From assembly GCA_028289195.1 (NCBI GenBank), contig JANQQR010000002.1, positions 124,001-188,000 of the forward strand: DNA of 64,000 bases, given 5' to 3'. This document shows, in pieces, positions 55,201 through 63,703 of the stretch. A program made the position numbers and the translations under genes. The notes under the pieces were generated by a model. That model did not search any database. It was not told the DNA's origin and saw nothing but the letters and a program-made list of their open reading frames with translations. The DNA is from Phycisphaerales bacterium. Its GTDB lineage: Bacteria; Planctomycetota; Phycisphaerae; Phycisphaerales; UBA1924. Each line of letters starts with the position of its first letter. Positions within the stretch are counted from its first letter, which is position 1.

Positions 55201-55670
55201 GCATGAACAAGTCACCGCGGGAGTTCGGCGCAGTTCCCCACGAGCCGTACTCGCACACGCCATGGGGGAGCGGCGCGCAGCAACCCGGGATGACCGGGCA
55301 GGTGAAAGAAGGCGTCCTCGCACGGTTCGGAGAGCTGGGAGTGCGTCTCCGGTCGGGAGAGCTCCGATTCGAGCCGGTGCTGCTCGAAGCCGGCGAGTTG
55401 CTGGGGGAGAACATCGAGTGGCGCGTGAGGGGGGTGAGAGATGCCACCTTTGCGCTCGACGCCGGGGCCATCGGTTTTTCGATCTGCGGGACGCCGGTTG
55501 TTCTTTCCGCGGGCGAGCAGCCGCGGATCTCGATCAGTACCGATAGCGGCGGGGTCGAGGAGATCACGGGCCCGGGATTGGGCCAGAAGTGGACGCGTGA
55601 GGTGCTCGGCCGCAGCGGCAAGGTCGTTCGCATCGACGTGCGAGCGCCGTTGGGGCTGCCTTCGGAATAG
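52221..55670 (+). CDS. GH94/GH149-like glycoside phosphorylase (candidate beta-1,3-oligoglucan phosphorylase)
   Basis: 1149 residues without signal peptide. An N-terminal beta-sandwich region (about 20-330) precedes an (alpha/alpha)6 barrel. EGNWRDIFQNWEA (from E458) and PEWNDANNALAG, with likely catalytic Asp645, resemble the active-site segments of cellobiose-phosphorylase-type enzymes; the length fits GH149 (about 1100) better than GH94 (about 800). Such enzymes release glucose 1-phosphate with inversion. With GH16 and an oligosaccharide importer in the same window, a beta-1,3-glucan substrate is reasonable but unproven. ATG 52221. Confidence 0.6.
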   Translation: MSSELTSTAPTRSPAGRFVTRNGRRLYEITHVDEMPPFLMTVVSDSDLWAYLSSSGALTAGRVEPERCLFPYETDDRLHRAGGLSGPVTIIRLPDGTTWRPLDPRPLAASRVRRLLRTPVGDSVVLEETDETSGITFRSEWSLSDVHGVIRRCEIELADGREAADIELLDGLVNLMPANVPAAVQLGSSTLVDAYKRAELDADLTLAVYALEAAISDQPEAQESLRANVVWRAGLDGATVTLNDDALSEFERGHPVSPEHLTTGRRGAYLCHARLVLEPGQIERWAIAGDVHLGHAAVVRRRRWLGSGVDRLEAIEQSLRDGAERLAGLLDDADGSQLSADEAACAAHRSNVLFNAMRGGVPPVERSVDVADFRRFVRSRHMEIADRHDGFVSGLGDQLSLGDLVDVTATTGDEQLVRLALEYLPLTFGRRHGDPSRPWNRFRIPARRPDGSRSLGYEGNWRDIFQNWEAVCRSYPEMLPGVIAKFVNASTVDGHNPYRISESGIDWEVPDPEDPWSNIGYWGDHQVVYLLRLLEQLQDTDPGSLGGMLERPMFSYADVPYTIRSFDALLRDPRDSIFFDAEQNERISERARRVGADGRLVLQDSDEPTLVTLLEKLLVPVLAKVSNMVPGGGIWMNTQRPEWNDANNALAGYGLSMVTLYQLRRFADFGAQLLNGRDSGETPMSDAIGKWCDRVLEALHGWLDAPKGSREVDDSRRWTILEELGRAASRARERIGERGLGQAGPYPVASVKELFRLVREACELSIREARRSDGLYESYNVLHLDEARERASVERLHPMLEGQVAVLSAGVLDTDEVLGVLDSLFRSELYREDQRTFMLYPRVDRPPFLDRNAIPDDAIGLSPLLQKILHENRSPIASRDEDGVARFDQTLETRRALESALEALRGQPGWADLVERDAGGVLAAYEETFHHARFTGRSGTMHKYEGIGSVYWHMVSKLLLAAQECVYEAIDRSDSADRIGRLSAAYRRVRQGLGMNKSPREFGAVPHEPYSHTPWGSGAQQPGMTGQVKEGVLARFGELGVRLRSGELRFEPVLLEAGELLGENIEWRVRGVRDATFALDAGAIGFSICGTPVVLSAGEQPRISISTDSGGVEEITGPGLGQKWTREVLGRSGKVVRIDVRAPLGLPSE

Positions 55671-55710
55671 CAGCATCAAGAGTGATGCCGAGCCGGCAGG
55701 TTTGGCTACA

Positions 55711-56994
55711 TCATTGCTCGTCGCTTGCGGGTTCGACGTCCCGATCCAGGAGCTGGTATGGCCATTCAGGGCTCGGGACTCGGGTGCGCCAGTTCGACGG
55801 GTCGGCGCCAAGGGCTTCGCCGATATCGCCCAGTCGAGTCATGGTGTCCTTGTCGAAAAACCCGGCGTCCGGCGAGACCTCGAAGTCGTTCGGCATCGCG
55901 ATGAAGCGGAACTCGAAGTCGATGCCCTTGTTCCGCATCGCGTGCGCATAGGTTTCCAGATCACGCATCGCGAGCACGAGGTTGCTCCGGATCGCGGTTC
56001 CCAGCGAACGCCCGACGATAGATGTCCATTTCAGCTGGGTGTTCTCTGGTCGGACGATCAGCTTGTTGTTGACGATCGCCCACAGCCGGACCTTCGGCCA
56101 CGGGACTCCTTCTGAGAACGGCGTGCCCGGTGGATCCTCCAGCAGGCGCCGCCGCTGGGCCGGGAAGAACATGTTCATCGTGGCCCCGCCGTCGGCGTAG
56201 AGGTGGCCGTCGATGTCGATCGGGGGAAAGGCGCCCGGGATCGATGCCGACGCCTTCATGATGTTGAAGAATGTGCCCGGATCGCCGGTCTCCTCAGCGG
56301 CGCGCGACTCACGCCCGAGATCCCAGATCCGCATCATGCCCAGGTCGACGCTTGTCGTTCCGATCAGGAGCTGGCGGTTGTCGCGCGCGGCATCGGCGAC
56401 CTCCGCGATGTGCGCGGCGTCGAACTTCTCCTGGAGGAACTTCCAGAGCCCGGATGGGTCGGCGAGCGAAACGTTTTTGGGCAGGAAGAACAGGCCCGGC
56501 CTCATGCGCACCCAGTTCTGCTGCGGGTTCTCGTAGAAGGTCAGGATCTCCGCGTAGGCCTCGTCCGTCCCGATGAACGCGTACGGCGCGATGAGAGCCC
56601 CGGTGCTGACACCGGTCACGGCATCGAACTCCGGGCGCTTCCACTCGGGATCCTCGACCTGGCCCCAGCCGTGCAGCACTCCAGCCCCGAACGCCCCGAA
56701 ATCGCCCCCGCCGGAGAGTATGAGGATATCGAGCACCGGCGCCTCGCCCCGGCCTCCCGAGGCGGCGTACGCGGCATGCTCCGCTTCGATGCGCGCGGCA
56801 ACCGACTCGAGCATGTCGCTTCGTCGCGAGACGATCCGATCGAGAATCTTCTCTCGGTCCGCGGCGAGTTCCTCGGCCGAGCGAGGGGCGCGCTTGGCTG
56901 GGCCGCCGCATCCAGAGAGGCCGAACGAAGAGAACGCGGCGCACACGGCCAGGGCCATCGCACACTTCGTGGTACACCTCTTCGAGCATCGCAT
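55711..56994 (-). CDS. Patatin-like phospholipase lipoprotein (copy 2)
   Basis: 427 residues. Lipobox LSGC (Cys29), LSGGGDFGAFGAG oxyanion loop at 93-105, nucleophile Ser130 in GVSTG, and ADGGATMNMF with the catalytic Asp. Its domain order equals copy 1, and both share ASxSIPGxFPP and SIVGRS motifs, so they are paralogues. The start ATG 56994 gives a typical lipoprotein signal; longer in-frame upstream sequence is not plausible. It lies 40 bp after the convergent phosphorylase stop. Confidence 0.88.
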   Translation of the reverse strand: MRCSKRCTTKCAMALAVCAAFSSFGLSGCGGPAKRAPRSAEELAADREKILDRIVSRRSDMLESVAARIEAEHAAYAASGGRGEAPVLDILILSGGGDFGAFGAGVLHGWGQVEDPEWKRPEFDAVTGVSTGALIAPYAFIGTDEAYAEILTFYENPQQNWVRMRPGLFFLPKNVSLADPSGLWKFLQEKFDAAHIAEVADAARDNRQLLIGTTSVDLGMMRIWDLGRESRAAEETGDPGTFFNIMKASASIPGAFPPIDIDGHLYADGGATMNMFFPAQRRRLLEDPPGTPFSEGVPWPKVRLWAIVNNKLIVRPENTQLKWTSIVGRSLGTAIRSNLVLAMRDLETYAHAMRNKGIDFEFRFIAMPNDFEVSPDAGFFDKDTMTRLGDIGEALGADPSNWRTRVPSPEWPYQLLDRDVEPASDEQ

Positions 56995-57136
56995 CGCCGA
57001 GTCTCCCGATCTGGCGAGCCCAGCGAACCGAGCCGCTGAGGACTCCGACGGCGCGATTGTACCTGCGCGCTGTATTCTCGTGTCTCGGGGCGTCAGCCGC
57101 GTCGTCCCGATCGCCCTACCCACAAGGAGAAGCACC

Positions 57137-58234
57137 ATGCACGGCACCGCTGACCAACCGCAGCATGATGATCTCGGCCCCCGCGTCATCGACCTGACCA
57201 TCCGGCTGCTGCTCGTGGTCGGCCTGGTCTATTGGTGCTTCCTGCTGTTCCAGCCTTTCATACTTCTGCTCGTCTGGGGAGTGGTCCTGGCGATCGCGTT
57301 CAGCCCGCTGTTCGATCGGACCGAATCGCTGCTCGGCGGACGCCGGAAGCTCGCCGGCGTGCTCTTCATCGTCGTCGGGCTCGGGATTCTGGCGGTGCCC
57401 GCCTTGCTGCTCGCAGATTCGTTCGTCGAGGGTCTGAAGTGGCTGAGCGCTCAGGAGGAGCAGGGGGCCGTGGTGATCCCGCCGCCCCCCGAGAACGTTG
57501 CCGACTGGCCGGTGATCGGCGAACGGCTGAGCGGGCTTTGGTCAGGCGCGTCGAGCAACCTGGAGGAGACCGCGCAGCGGTACGAGCCGCAACTCCGGGG
57601 CCTGGCAACCTGGTTGCTCTCGAAGCTCACCGGGTTCGGTGCAGCGCTCCTGCTGACCATGGTCTCCGTCGTCATCGCCGGTGTCGTCCTGATCAATGCG
57701 GATGCCGGCGTTGCCGCGATGCGCAGGCTGGGTGGCCGGGTCGCAGGCGAGCGCGGTGAAGACGCGGTGACGTTGGCTGGGCAGGCCGTCCGCAGCGTGG
57801 CCTACGGCGTGGTCGGGGTTGCTGCGATCCAGGCGACCCTCTCGGCCGTCGGGTTGTTCTTCGCGGGGGTGCCGGCCGCGGGTCTGCTCGCGGGGATCGT
57901 CCTTATTCTCGCCGTCGCGCAGCTACCCCCGTTGCTCGTGCTCGGCCCGGCGATCGTGTACGTGATCGCCACGTCGGACAACACGCTCGTGATCGTGCTC
58001 TTCTCGATCTGGTCGGTCGTCGTGAGTTTCAGCGACGCGATCCTCAAGCCGATGCTGCTCGGCCGCGGCATGGACATCCCCATGCCGGTCATCCTCATCG
58101 GCGCGATCGGCGGCATGATCCGCGGGGGCATCATCGGCCTGTTCGTCGGTGCCGCCGTGATGGCGATCGGATACATGATGTACAAGGCCTGGCTGCACCG
58201 AGACGAACCGCGGGCAGAGCCGGCCGCCGCGTAG
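57137..58234 (+). CDS. AI-2E-family (PerM-like) membrane transporter
   Basis: 365 residues with about eight membrane segments in the usual pattern: two near the N-terminus, one near 65-85, and five from 180 to 345. LLLVWGVVLAIAFSPL and the C-terminal ILIGAIGGMIRGGIIGLFVG are family signatures. Members export varied small molecules or ions (AI-2, sodium/proton exchange). AAGGAG lies before ATG 57137. Substrate unknown. It diverges from the second patatin gene. Confidence 0.9.
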   Translation: MHGTADQPQHDDLGPRVIDLTIRLLLVVGLVYWCFLLFQPFILLLVWGVVLAIAFSPLFDRTESLLGGRRKLAGVLFIVVGLGILAVPALLLADSFVEGLKWLSAQEEQGAVVIPPPPENVADWPVIGERLSGLWSGASSNLEETAQRYEPQLRGLATWLLSKLTGFGAALLLTMVSVVIAGVVLINADAGVAAMRRLGGRVAGERGEDAVTLAGQAVRSVAYGVVGVAAIQATLSAVGLFFAGVPAAGLLAGIVLILAVAQLPPLLVLGPAIVYVIATSDNTLVIVLFSIWSVVVSFSDAILKPMLLGRGMDIPMPVILIGAIGGMIRGGIIGLFVGAAVMAIGYMMYKAWLHRDEPRAEPAAA

Positions 58235-58280
58235 GCGAGTGTCAATCCTGCGCAGGGGCGTGCGTTCGTGGTGCGCGCTC

Positions 58281-58910
58281 TTAGGCGAGGCCCGGCAGGA
58301 GGACCGCCAGTCCTTCGGCGAGCATCCCCACGCCGATCGCCGCGAGGAGCATGCCCATCACGCGCGTGACGACGCCCATACCCGATTCACCGAGCAGCTT
58401 GGTGATCGGCGTCGCGAAGCTGAACATGACCCCGGTGAGCACCGAGAGGACCAGAATCACAACCGTGATCTCGAGCTTCCCGAGAACCGATTCGCTCTGC
58501 TCCGCTCCGACGAGGACGGTCGCCATCGTCCCGGGTCCCGCGACGATGGGGATCGCCATCGGCACGACCGCGACGGATGCTCGGCTCGCAGCGTCGTCGA
58601 GTTCGCCCGACGACTGCTTGTGGTCCGCCTTGTTGAAGAGCATGTGCAGCCCGATGAGCAGCACGATCAGGCCGCCGGCGGTGCGGAGTGAGTCGACGGT
58701 GATACCGAAGAACTGCAGCACGAGCGAGCCCGACCAGGTCACGATCAGGAGCGTGATCACCACCGCCCCGGCGCACACCCAGGCGGTCTTCCGGACCTGA
58801 GCGCCCGGCTGCCCGGCGGTCAACCCGGCGAACACCCCGACGTTCCCGATGGGGTTCATCATCGAGAACAGGCCCGCGATGAAACTGGCCAGTGCCGCTT
58901 CTGAGATCAT
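58281..58910 (-). CDS. MarC-family integral membrane protein
   Basis: 209 residues with six predicted membrane helices. MNPIGNVGVFAGLT and AIPIVAGPGTMATVLVG are the MarC/UPF0056 signatures. The function of this family is unknown; the link to antibiotic resistance suggested by its name has not held. It is convergent with the AI-2E-family gene. The 276 bp before it (58911-59186) contain only a small hairpin near 59145 and no gene. Confidence 0.9.
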   Translation of the reverse strand: MISEAALASFIAGLFSMMNPIGNVGVFAGLTAGQPGAQVRKTAWVCAGAVVITLLIVTWSGSLVLQFFGITVDSLRTAGGLIVLLIGLHMLFNKADHKQSSGELDDAASRASVAVVPMAIPIVAGPGTMATVLVGAEQSESVLGKLEITVVILVLSVLTGVMFSFATPITKLLGESGMGVVTRVMGMLLAAIGVGMLAEGLAVLLPGLA

Positions 58911-59186
58911 TCTGCGCTCTCCAGGACGAAGCCCATTCTCGCCTTGTCGTTGTAGACGAGGAATGCCGAGATTCTCCTCATATCGATGGACGCGACGGCG
59001 CCCGCACGCTCAGCCAGCAGGCGGTACCGCGCTGTGGTAGTCAAAACGCGGGCCGTACTCGGAAAACGGCGTTGTGCTGGCTTGGTCACCTGTTGGTTCC
59101 TCCCGAACGTGTCGGGCCGCAAGAACTCGGGCTCGTCTTTTCTCCCGATAGTCGGGTGGTTGGGTGTCGGGTACCGGATGCGCGTG

Positions 59187-61283
59187 TCACTCGGCGATCG
59201 CGTGACCCGGCACCGCCTCGAACGGGTCGGACGCAGCGATCGAGGTTCGAGCCTTCGTGCCCGGGAGGATCTCGAAGCGCGGATCGAAGTCGACCATCGT
59301 TGCCGCGAGCTTGCCGAGGATCGATAGATCGCCCTCCGCGGTGCACGAGCCTCCGGCGATCTGCGACTCGAGGGTCTCGACGCCCATCATCGTTTGCTCC
59401 AGGTCGGCTCGGTCGATCGTGAGGGTGAGGTCGGCATCATCAGCGAGATAGCCGGGGATGTTCGTAAGTGTGGCGTTGGAGAGTTCGACGACGAACTTCT
59501 CGCCGTTGTCCGGGGTGACCAGGTTGATCGTGAACTCGAGCCCCTCGGCTCGGCGGCTGTCCATCCGGATCCCCAGGAAGTTCAGGAACAGCTCGGTGGA
59601 CATCGCCCGGATGACATCCGGGCCGGTCCCGGATGCAGACTCGCCCTGCGGGATGCCGCTCCGCAACTCGTACGCACCGGCGAGGAAGCTGTTGCGCAGC
59701 CCCGGGTTCTCCTGCTGATAGCCGAGCTGCTCGAAGACATCCGCGAGCAGGTCCTTCGCCTCCTGATTCGCCGGTTCGGCGTGCACGAGCTTGTTCAGTA
59801 TCTCGCTGGCGAGCAGGTATTCACCGCGATCGTGGAGCTCGCGTCCCTTGGAGAGGACGCGGGATGCTCCGCCCATCATCTCGACGTACAGCGGTGCCGA
59901 GTCGCTCGGCGAGTGGGGGATGAGAGTCGCCGGGTTGCAATCCCAAAAGCCCAGGAATCGGTTGACGACACCCCTGCTGTTGTGCTCGGGCGAGCCGTGG
60001 TAGCCGCGGGTGTGCCACTGCTGCTGAAGGCTCGCGGGCAGTTCGTAGACGTTGTGGATCTGGTTGACCGTAACTCCCTGGTTGGCATAGTGCAGACACT
60101 GGTTGTTCATGTTTGCGTAGAGGTCGCGTTGCGCCCGCAGCACCTGCTGGATCCTCGCGTTGCCCCAACGCGGGAAGTGGTGAGACGCGAACATGACCTC
60201 GGCGTCCTTGCCGAACAGGTAGAGCGCCTCGTTGATGTACTTTGACCAGCGCAGCGCATCGCGAACGGGTGCGCCGCGGAGCGTGTAGATGTTGTGCAGC
60301 GTCGACGTGACGTTTTCGGCTATCCACAGCGCCTCGTGCTCAGGGAGATAGGTGTTCATCTCCGACGGGGCCTCGGTTCCCGGAGTGTTCTGGAACACCA
60401 TGGGCACGCCGTCGATCGTGAGGTACTCGATGTCCTCTTCCACGATGTGCGTCGGAGCGATCAGGCCCACGCTCCCGCTCGACGTGTTCTGGCCGAGCCC
60501 CTGCCCCGCGTGGCCGTACGCGCTCGCCGGCAAGAGGACGCCGTACTGATAGAACAGCCGGCGGTTCATCGCGTTCCCGGCGTAGACGTTCTCCGAGATC
60601 GTGTGGTCCATAAAGTCGCGCGGAGCGTAGATCGCGACCTTCCCTGATCGCACGTCTTCTTCGTCCACGATGCCGCGCACCCCGCCCCAGTGATCAGCGT
60701 GCGAGTGCGAGTAGATGATCGCCGTGACGGGCAGACCCTCGCCGCGGTGTTCCTGGAACAGTTCCCAGGCGGCTCTGGCGGTTTCAGCGCTGAGCAGGGG
60801 GTCGATCACGATCCAGCCGCGCTTGCCCCTGACGAACGAGATGTCCGACAGGTCCAGACCGCGGACCTGGTAGATGCCGTCCGTGACTTCGTACAGCCCG
60901 TAGTTCATGTTGAGCTTGGACTGGCGGGTCAGCGACGGATGGACACTGTCGAAGTCGTCCCGTTCGTTCAGAAACGCGTAGCGCTCCATATCCCATGCGA
61001 CGTGGCCCGCGTCGGCCATGATCTTCTTGTTCTTCATCGGGGCGATGAACCCGCGCTCCTGCTCTTCAAGATCTCGGCGATCCGCGAAGGGCAATGTCTC
61101 CTTGGCTCGGCGGAGGATCTCGAGGGTGTGCTCAGACGGCGCCTTGCCCTTGGGATGAAAATGTCCGTCGGCCGGGGCCGGAGCTTGCGCGGATGCCGGC
61201 TCCTCGAGGGCGAGGTGTCCTGCGACAGCGAACGCCGCTCCGGTTACCGGGATCGACTGCAAGAACTCGCGACGCGTCGTCAT
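59187..61283 (-). CDS. SdsA-type alkylsulfatase (metallo-beta-lactamase fold)
   Basis: 698 residues. A twin-arginine-type signal (TTRREFLQS at 2-10) exports the folded protein. The metal site HSHADHWGG starts at His193, with further ligands in EDIEYLTI and HFPRWGN regions. A dimerisation domain (LNKLVHAEPANQEAKDLLADV) and a C-terminal SCP2-like lipid-binding domain (about 570-690) complete the SdsA1 layout. It cleaves primary or secondary alkyl sulfates to sulfate and alcohol. ATG 61283 has AGGAGG upstream. The neighbouring nitrite reductase is not functionally linked. Confidence 0.92.
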   Translation of the reverse strand: MTTRREFLQSIPVTGAAFAVAGHLALEEPASAQAPAPADGHFHPKGKAPSEHTLEILRRAKETLPFADRRDLEEQERGFIAPMKNKKIMADAGHVAWDMERYAFLNERDDFDSVHPSLTRQSKLNMNYGLYEVTDGIYQVRGLDLSDISFVRGKRGWIVIDPLLSAETARAAWELFQEHRGEGLPVTAIIYSHSHADHWGGVRGIVDEEDVRSGKVAIYAPRDFMDHTISENVYAGNAMNRRLFYQYGVLLPASAYGHAGQGLGQNTSSGSVGLIAPTHIVEEDIEYLTIDGVPMVFQNTPGTEAPSEMNTYLPEHEALWIAENVTSTLHNIYTLRGAPVRDALRWSKYINEALYLFGKDAEVMFASHHFPRWGNARIQQVLRAQRDLYANMNNQCLHYANQGVTVNQIHNVYELPASLQQQWHTRGYHGSPEHNSRGVVNRFLGFWDCNPATLIPHSPSDSAPLYVEMMGGASRVLSKGRELHDRGEYLLASEILNKLVHAEPANQEAKDLLADVFEQLGYQQENPGLRNSFLAGAYELRSGIPQGESASGTGPDVIRAMSTELFLNFLGIRMDSRRAEGLEFTINLVTPDNGEKFVVELSNATLTNIPGYLADDADLTLTIDRADLEQTMMGVETLESQIAGGSCTAEGDLSILGKLAATMVDFDPRFEILPGTKARTSIAASDPFEAVPGHAIAE

Positions 61284-61420
61284 GGATCGTCCTCCTGCGT
61301 ATCCGTCGTGCGGACACAGATGACTCGTATCGGGCTGTGGGCTGGACCGATCCCAGGGCCCGCGTCGGACTTTGAAGCGAGCGCAGACGAGCCCGTGGGT
61401 TCCGGGTCTCCAGCGTTCGC

Positions 61421-63100
61421 TTACCCGTTGGGCGCCTCGTCCGGTCGCGTCACTCCCTGCACCGGATCGATCGGCAGAGCCTCAGTGCTCGGAGCCTCGG
61501 GCGCGCGGAGTCGCAGTGCCATGGTCTCTGCCTGGCGGCTGTAGTCGATGGACTCGCCGAGGATCCTCGCGGCGTCCTGATCGGCGTGGAATCCGCGTGA
61601 GTTCTCGCTGCTGATGTAGTCAAGCCGCCACATCGACTTGCGCTGCAGGGCGAAGATCGGAGCGAGTTGTTCGTCGGTCGCTCCGGCCGCCTTGGCCTCG
61701 AGGATGGCGTCGAGCATGTCCGTCATGGCGACTGCAGCGCGCTGCATGAGATCGGTCGTCTTGGCCTGGATCGTCTCGACACGTTCTCGCAGCGACTCCT
61801 CGTCGCCGGCGTGGCACTGCTGACAGGCGTTGTTGATGTTCTCGAGCGGGCTCTGCACGTTGTGGCTGCTGACCTTCATGGCGCCGTCGCGCTCGTACGG
61901 CATGTGGCAGTCGGCGCAGCTGACGCCGCTCCGGGCATGGATGCCCTGCGCCCAGAGTTCGAACTCGGGGTGCTGGACTTTCAGGATCTTGGCGCCGGTC
62001 TCGCCGTGCACGTAGTCGTAGAACTCCGAGCCGTCGGGGAAGGTCTTCTCGTCCCAGTGGGCCTCGAGGTCTTCCATGTCGAGGCCCTTGCCCCAGGGGA
62101 ACTCGAGGGTGTCCATCGTCGCGCAGTAGTACTCGACGTGGCACTGGCCGCAGACGAACGAGCGCATCTCCTGGCGGGTGGCTTCCTTGTTCGGGTCGTA
62201 GGGCTCCGAGCGGTCACCCCGCCTCCACCGCTCGATGCTGGGAAGGAACGGGAGGGGGTCGTCGCTCTCTGCGAGCGCAGCGACTCCGAGCATGAATCCG
62301 GGGCGTGTCACCCGGATCTCCATCGTCGACGGGTCGTGGCAATCGACACAACTGACCGGGTGCGCCTCGCCGCCGGCGAACGCCGGGTGATCGTCGGGCA
62401 CCGGCTGGCCATTGAACTCGCCGGTAAAGCCGCCGATCGGCGGTTGCGGCACGACCGGATCGCCTTCATCGGGCGTGCCGTCGGGCGCCGCGAGCAGGAG
62501 GGCCAGCACATCACCGTAGGGAAGGGTGCTAGTCTCCTCGAAGCCGCGGATGACCGCCTCCATGTTGAACTCGGCGGCCAGAGCCTCGTCGTCCGCCGGC
62601 AGGCCCATCGCCTCCAGGCCGGCCTTGCGGTACATCACGTTGGTCGACGCGTGGCAGTGCAGGCACGCGCCCGCCTGCGCACGCTGCGTGATGCGTTCTG
62701 TCACGCCTTGGTCGTAGAGCATGTACGCGTGCCCGCGCGCCTCGCGGTAGTCGATGCTGAATGCGTAGCCCGCGTAGAGGCGCCTCAGCCAGGGGTACTG
62801 GTCGAGCTTGCTTTCGGGCATCGCGTTGGCGCCGCCGTAGAACTTGTCGCCCGCCGTCGCCTTCCATCCGTCGAACTGATGCGGCCAGTTGGTGCCCCAG
62901 GGAGCGGCGTCGGTGTGGATCTCGCTCACGTTGGTGAGACGCACGAACTGCTGGCGCGCGGCCTGCTTGTGGCCGAAGATCGTCACGAGCACCCAGGTCA
63001 CGAGCAGCGTGGCGATCACGGCGGCAAGGAACACCAGCAGGTGCAGCGAAGCGCCGCCGGTTGCGGAGGAACGAACGGTCTCGGTTCGGGGTGTGGTCAT
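61421..63100 (-). CDS. nrfA: Cytochrome c nitrite reductase NrfA (ammonia-forming)
   Basis: 559 residues with an N-terminal membrane anchor (about 20-42). Five heme c sites: CLHCH (146-150), CVDCH, CGQCH, CADCH and CQQCH. NrfA reduces nitrite to ammonium with six electrons in the periplasm. In classical NrfA the catalytic heme has CxxCK; here it is CxxCH, a known variant. QEMRSFVCGQCHVEYYC and KVQHPEFE with SGVSCADCHMPY are conserved. It follows nrfH by 21 bp in one operon. Confidence 0.93.
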   Translation of the reverse strand: MTTPRTETVRSSATGGASLHLLVFLAAVIATLLVTWVLVTIFGHKQAARQQFVRLTNVSEIHTDAAPWGTNWPHQFDGWKATAGDKFYGGANAMPESKLDQYPWLRRLYAGYAFSIDYREARGHAYMLYDQGVTERITQRAQAGACLHCHASTNVMYRKAGLEAMGLPADDEALAAEFNMEAVIRGFEETSTLPYGDVLALLLAAPDGTPDEGDPVVPQPPIGGFTGEFNGQPVPDDHPAFAGGEAHPVSCVDCHDPSTMEIRVTRPGFMLGVAALAESDDPLPFLPSIERWRRGDRSEPYDPNKEATRQEMRSFVCGQCHVEYYCATMDTLEFPWGKGLDMEDLEAHWDEKTFPDGSEFYDYVHGETGAKILKVQHPEFELWAQGIHARSGVSCADCHMPYERDGAMKVSSHNVQSPLENINNACQQCHAGDEESLRERVETIQAKTTDLMQRAAVAMTDMLDAILEAKAAGATDEQLAPIFALQRKSMWRLDYISSENSRGFHADQDAARILGESIDYSRQAETMALRLRAPEAPSTEALPIDPVQGVTRPDEAPNG

Positions 63101-63121
63101 GGCTTCATCTCTCGACGCGCG

Positions 63122-63643
63122 TCATTCCCGCGGTCCGTATCCCTTGGGTCGCCCCGCGTGCCCGACATCCGAGTGGCAGTGCACGCACAGCTGCATCTCG
63201 CCGCCTTCGCGTGTGGGCAGCAGGTTGTTCACATAGTCCTGGTGACAGTGCAGACACGCCGCCTGGGTGACCCGGCGGTTCCGCTCCTTGATCCGGATCG
63301 GTTCATGGAAGTCGTTCGTGGTGAACGCGAGCGAGTGGAAAAACCCGTTGTCGCTCTTGGTGATCCACTTGCCGAGGAAGTCGTGAGGAAGGTGGCAGTC
63401 GTTGCAGGTTGCCACGCCGTGATGGCTGGACTTCGCCCACGCGTCGAAGTGCTCCTGCATCACATGGCAGTTGGTGCAGGAGACCGGGTCGTTCGACAGG
63501 TAGGACAACCCGTCGCCGTAGTGCAGGGTGAATCCCCCGAGCCCCGCGAGCACGCCGACCGCCGCGAAGCTGAGCAACGACAGCCTCGAAACCATGCGAA
63601 CCCGCGGCGTGCCGGGTTCACTGCGTGCGTCGGTCTGCCCCAT
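63122..63643 (-). CDS. nrfH: NrfH tetraheme quinol dehydrogenase
   Basis: 173 residues. One membrane helix (about 22-42) is followed by four heme sites: CTNCH, CNDCH, CLHCH and CVHCH. SCTNCHVMQEHFDAW is the NrfH signature near the quinol site. It passes electrons from menaquinol to NrfA. ATG 63643 is preferred to an upstream in-frame TTG because GGAGG lies 8 bp before it. The nrfHA order is as in the epsilon- and deltaproteobacterial systems. Confidence 0.95.
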   Translation of the reverse strand: MGQTDARSEPGTPRVRMVSRLSLLSFAAVGVLAGLGGFTLHYGDGLSYLSNDPVSCTNCHVMQEHFDAWAKSSHHGVATCNDCHLPHDFLGKWITKSDNGFFHSLAFTTNDFHEPIRIKERNRRVTQAACLHCHQDYVNNLLPTREGGEMQLCVHCHSDVGHAGRPKGYGPRE

Positions 63644-63703
63644 CCCAACAACCTCCAAGACCCTTGCAGCGTATCAGGGTCTGCCGGGCGACACAACGGA
63701 AAT

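Noticed and set aside
58907..59122. 71-residue minus-strand frame upstream of marC
   Set aside because: No ribosome binding site, no recognisable motif, and overlap with the marC start.
59187..61283. The HSHADHW protein as a beta-lactamase
   Set aside because: Length, dimerisation region and SCP2-like C-terminal domain are those of SdsA-type alkylsulfatases.
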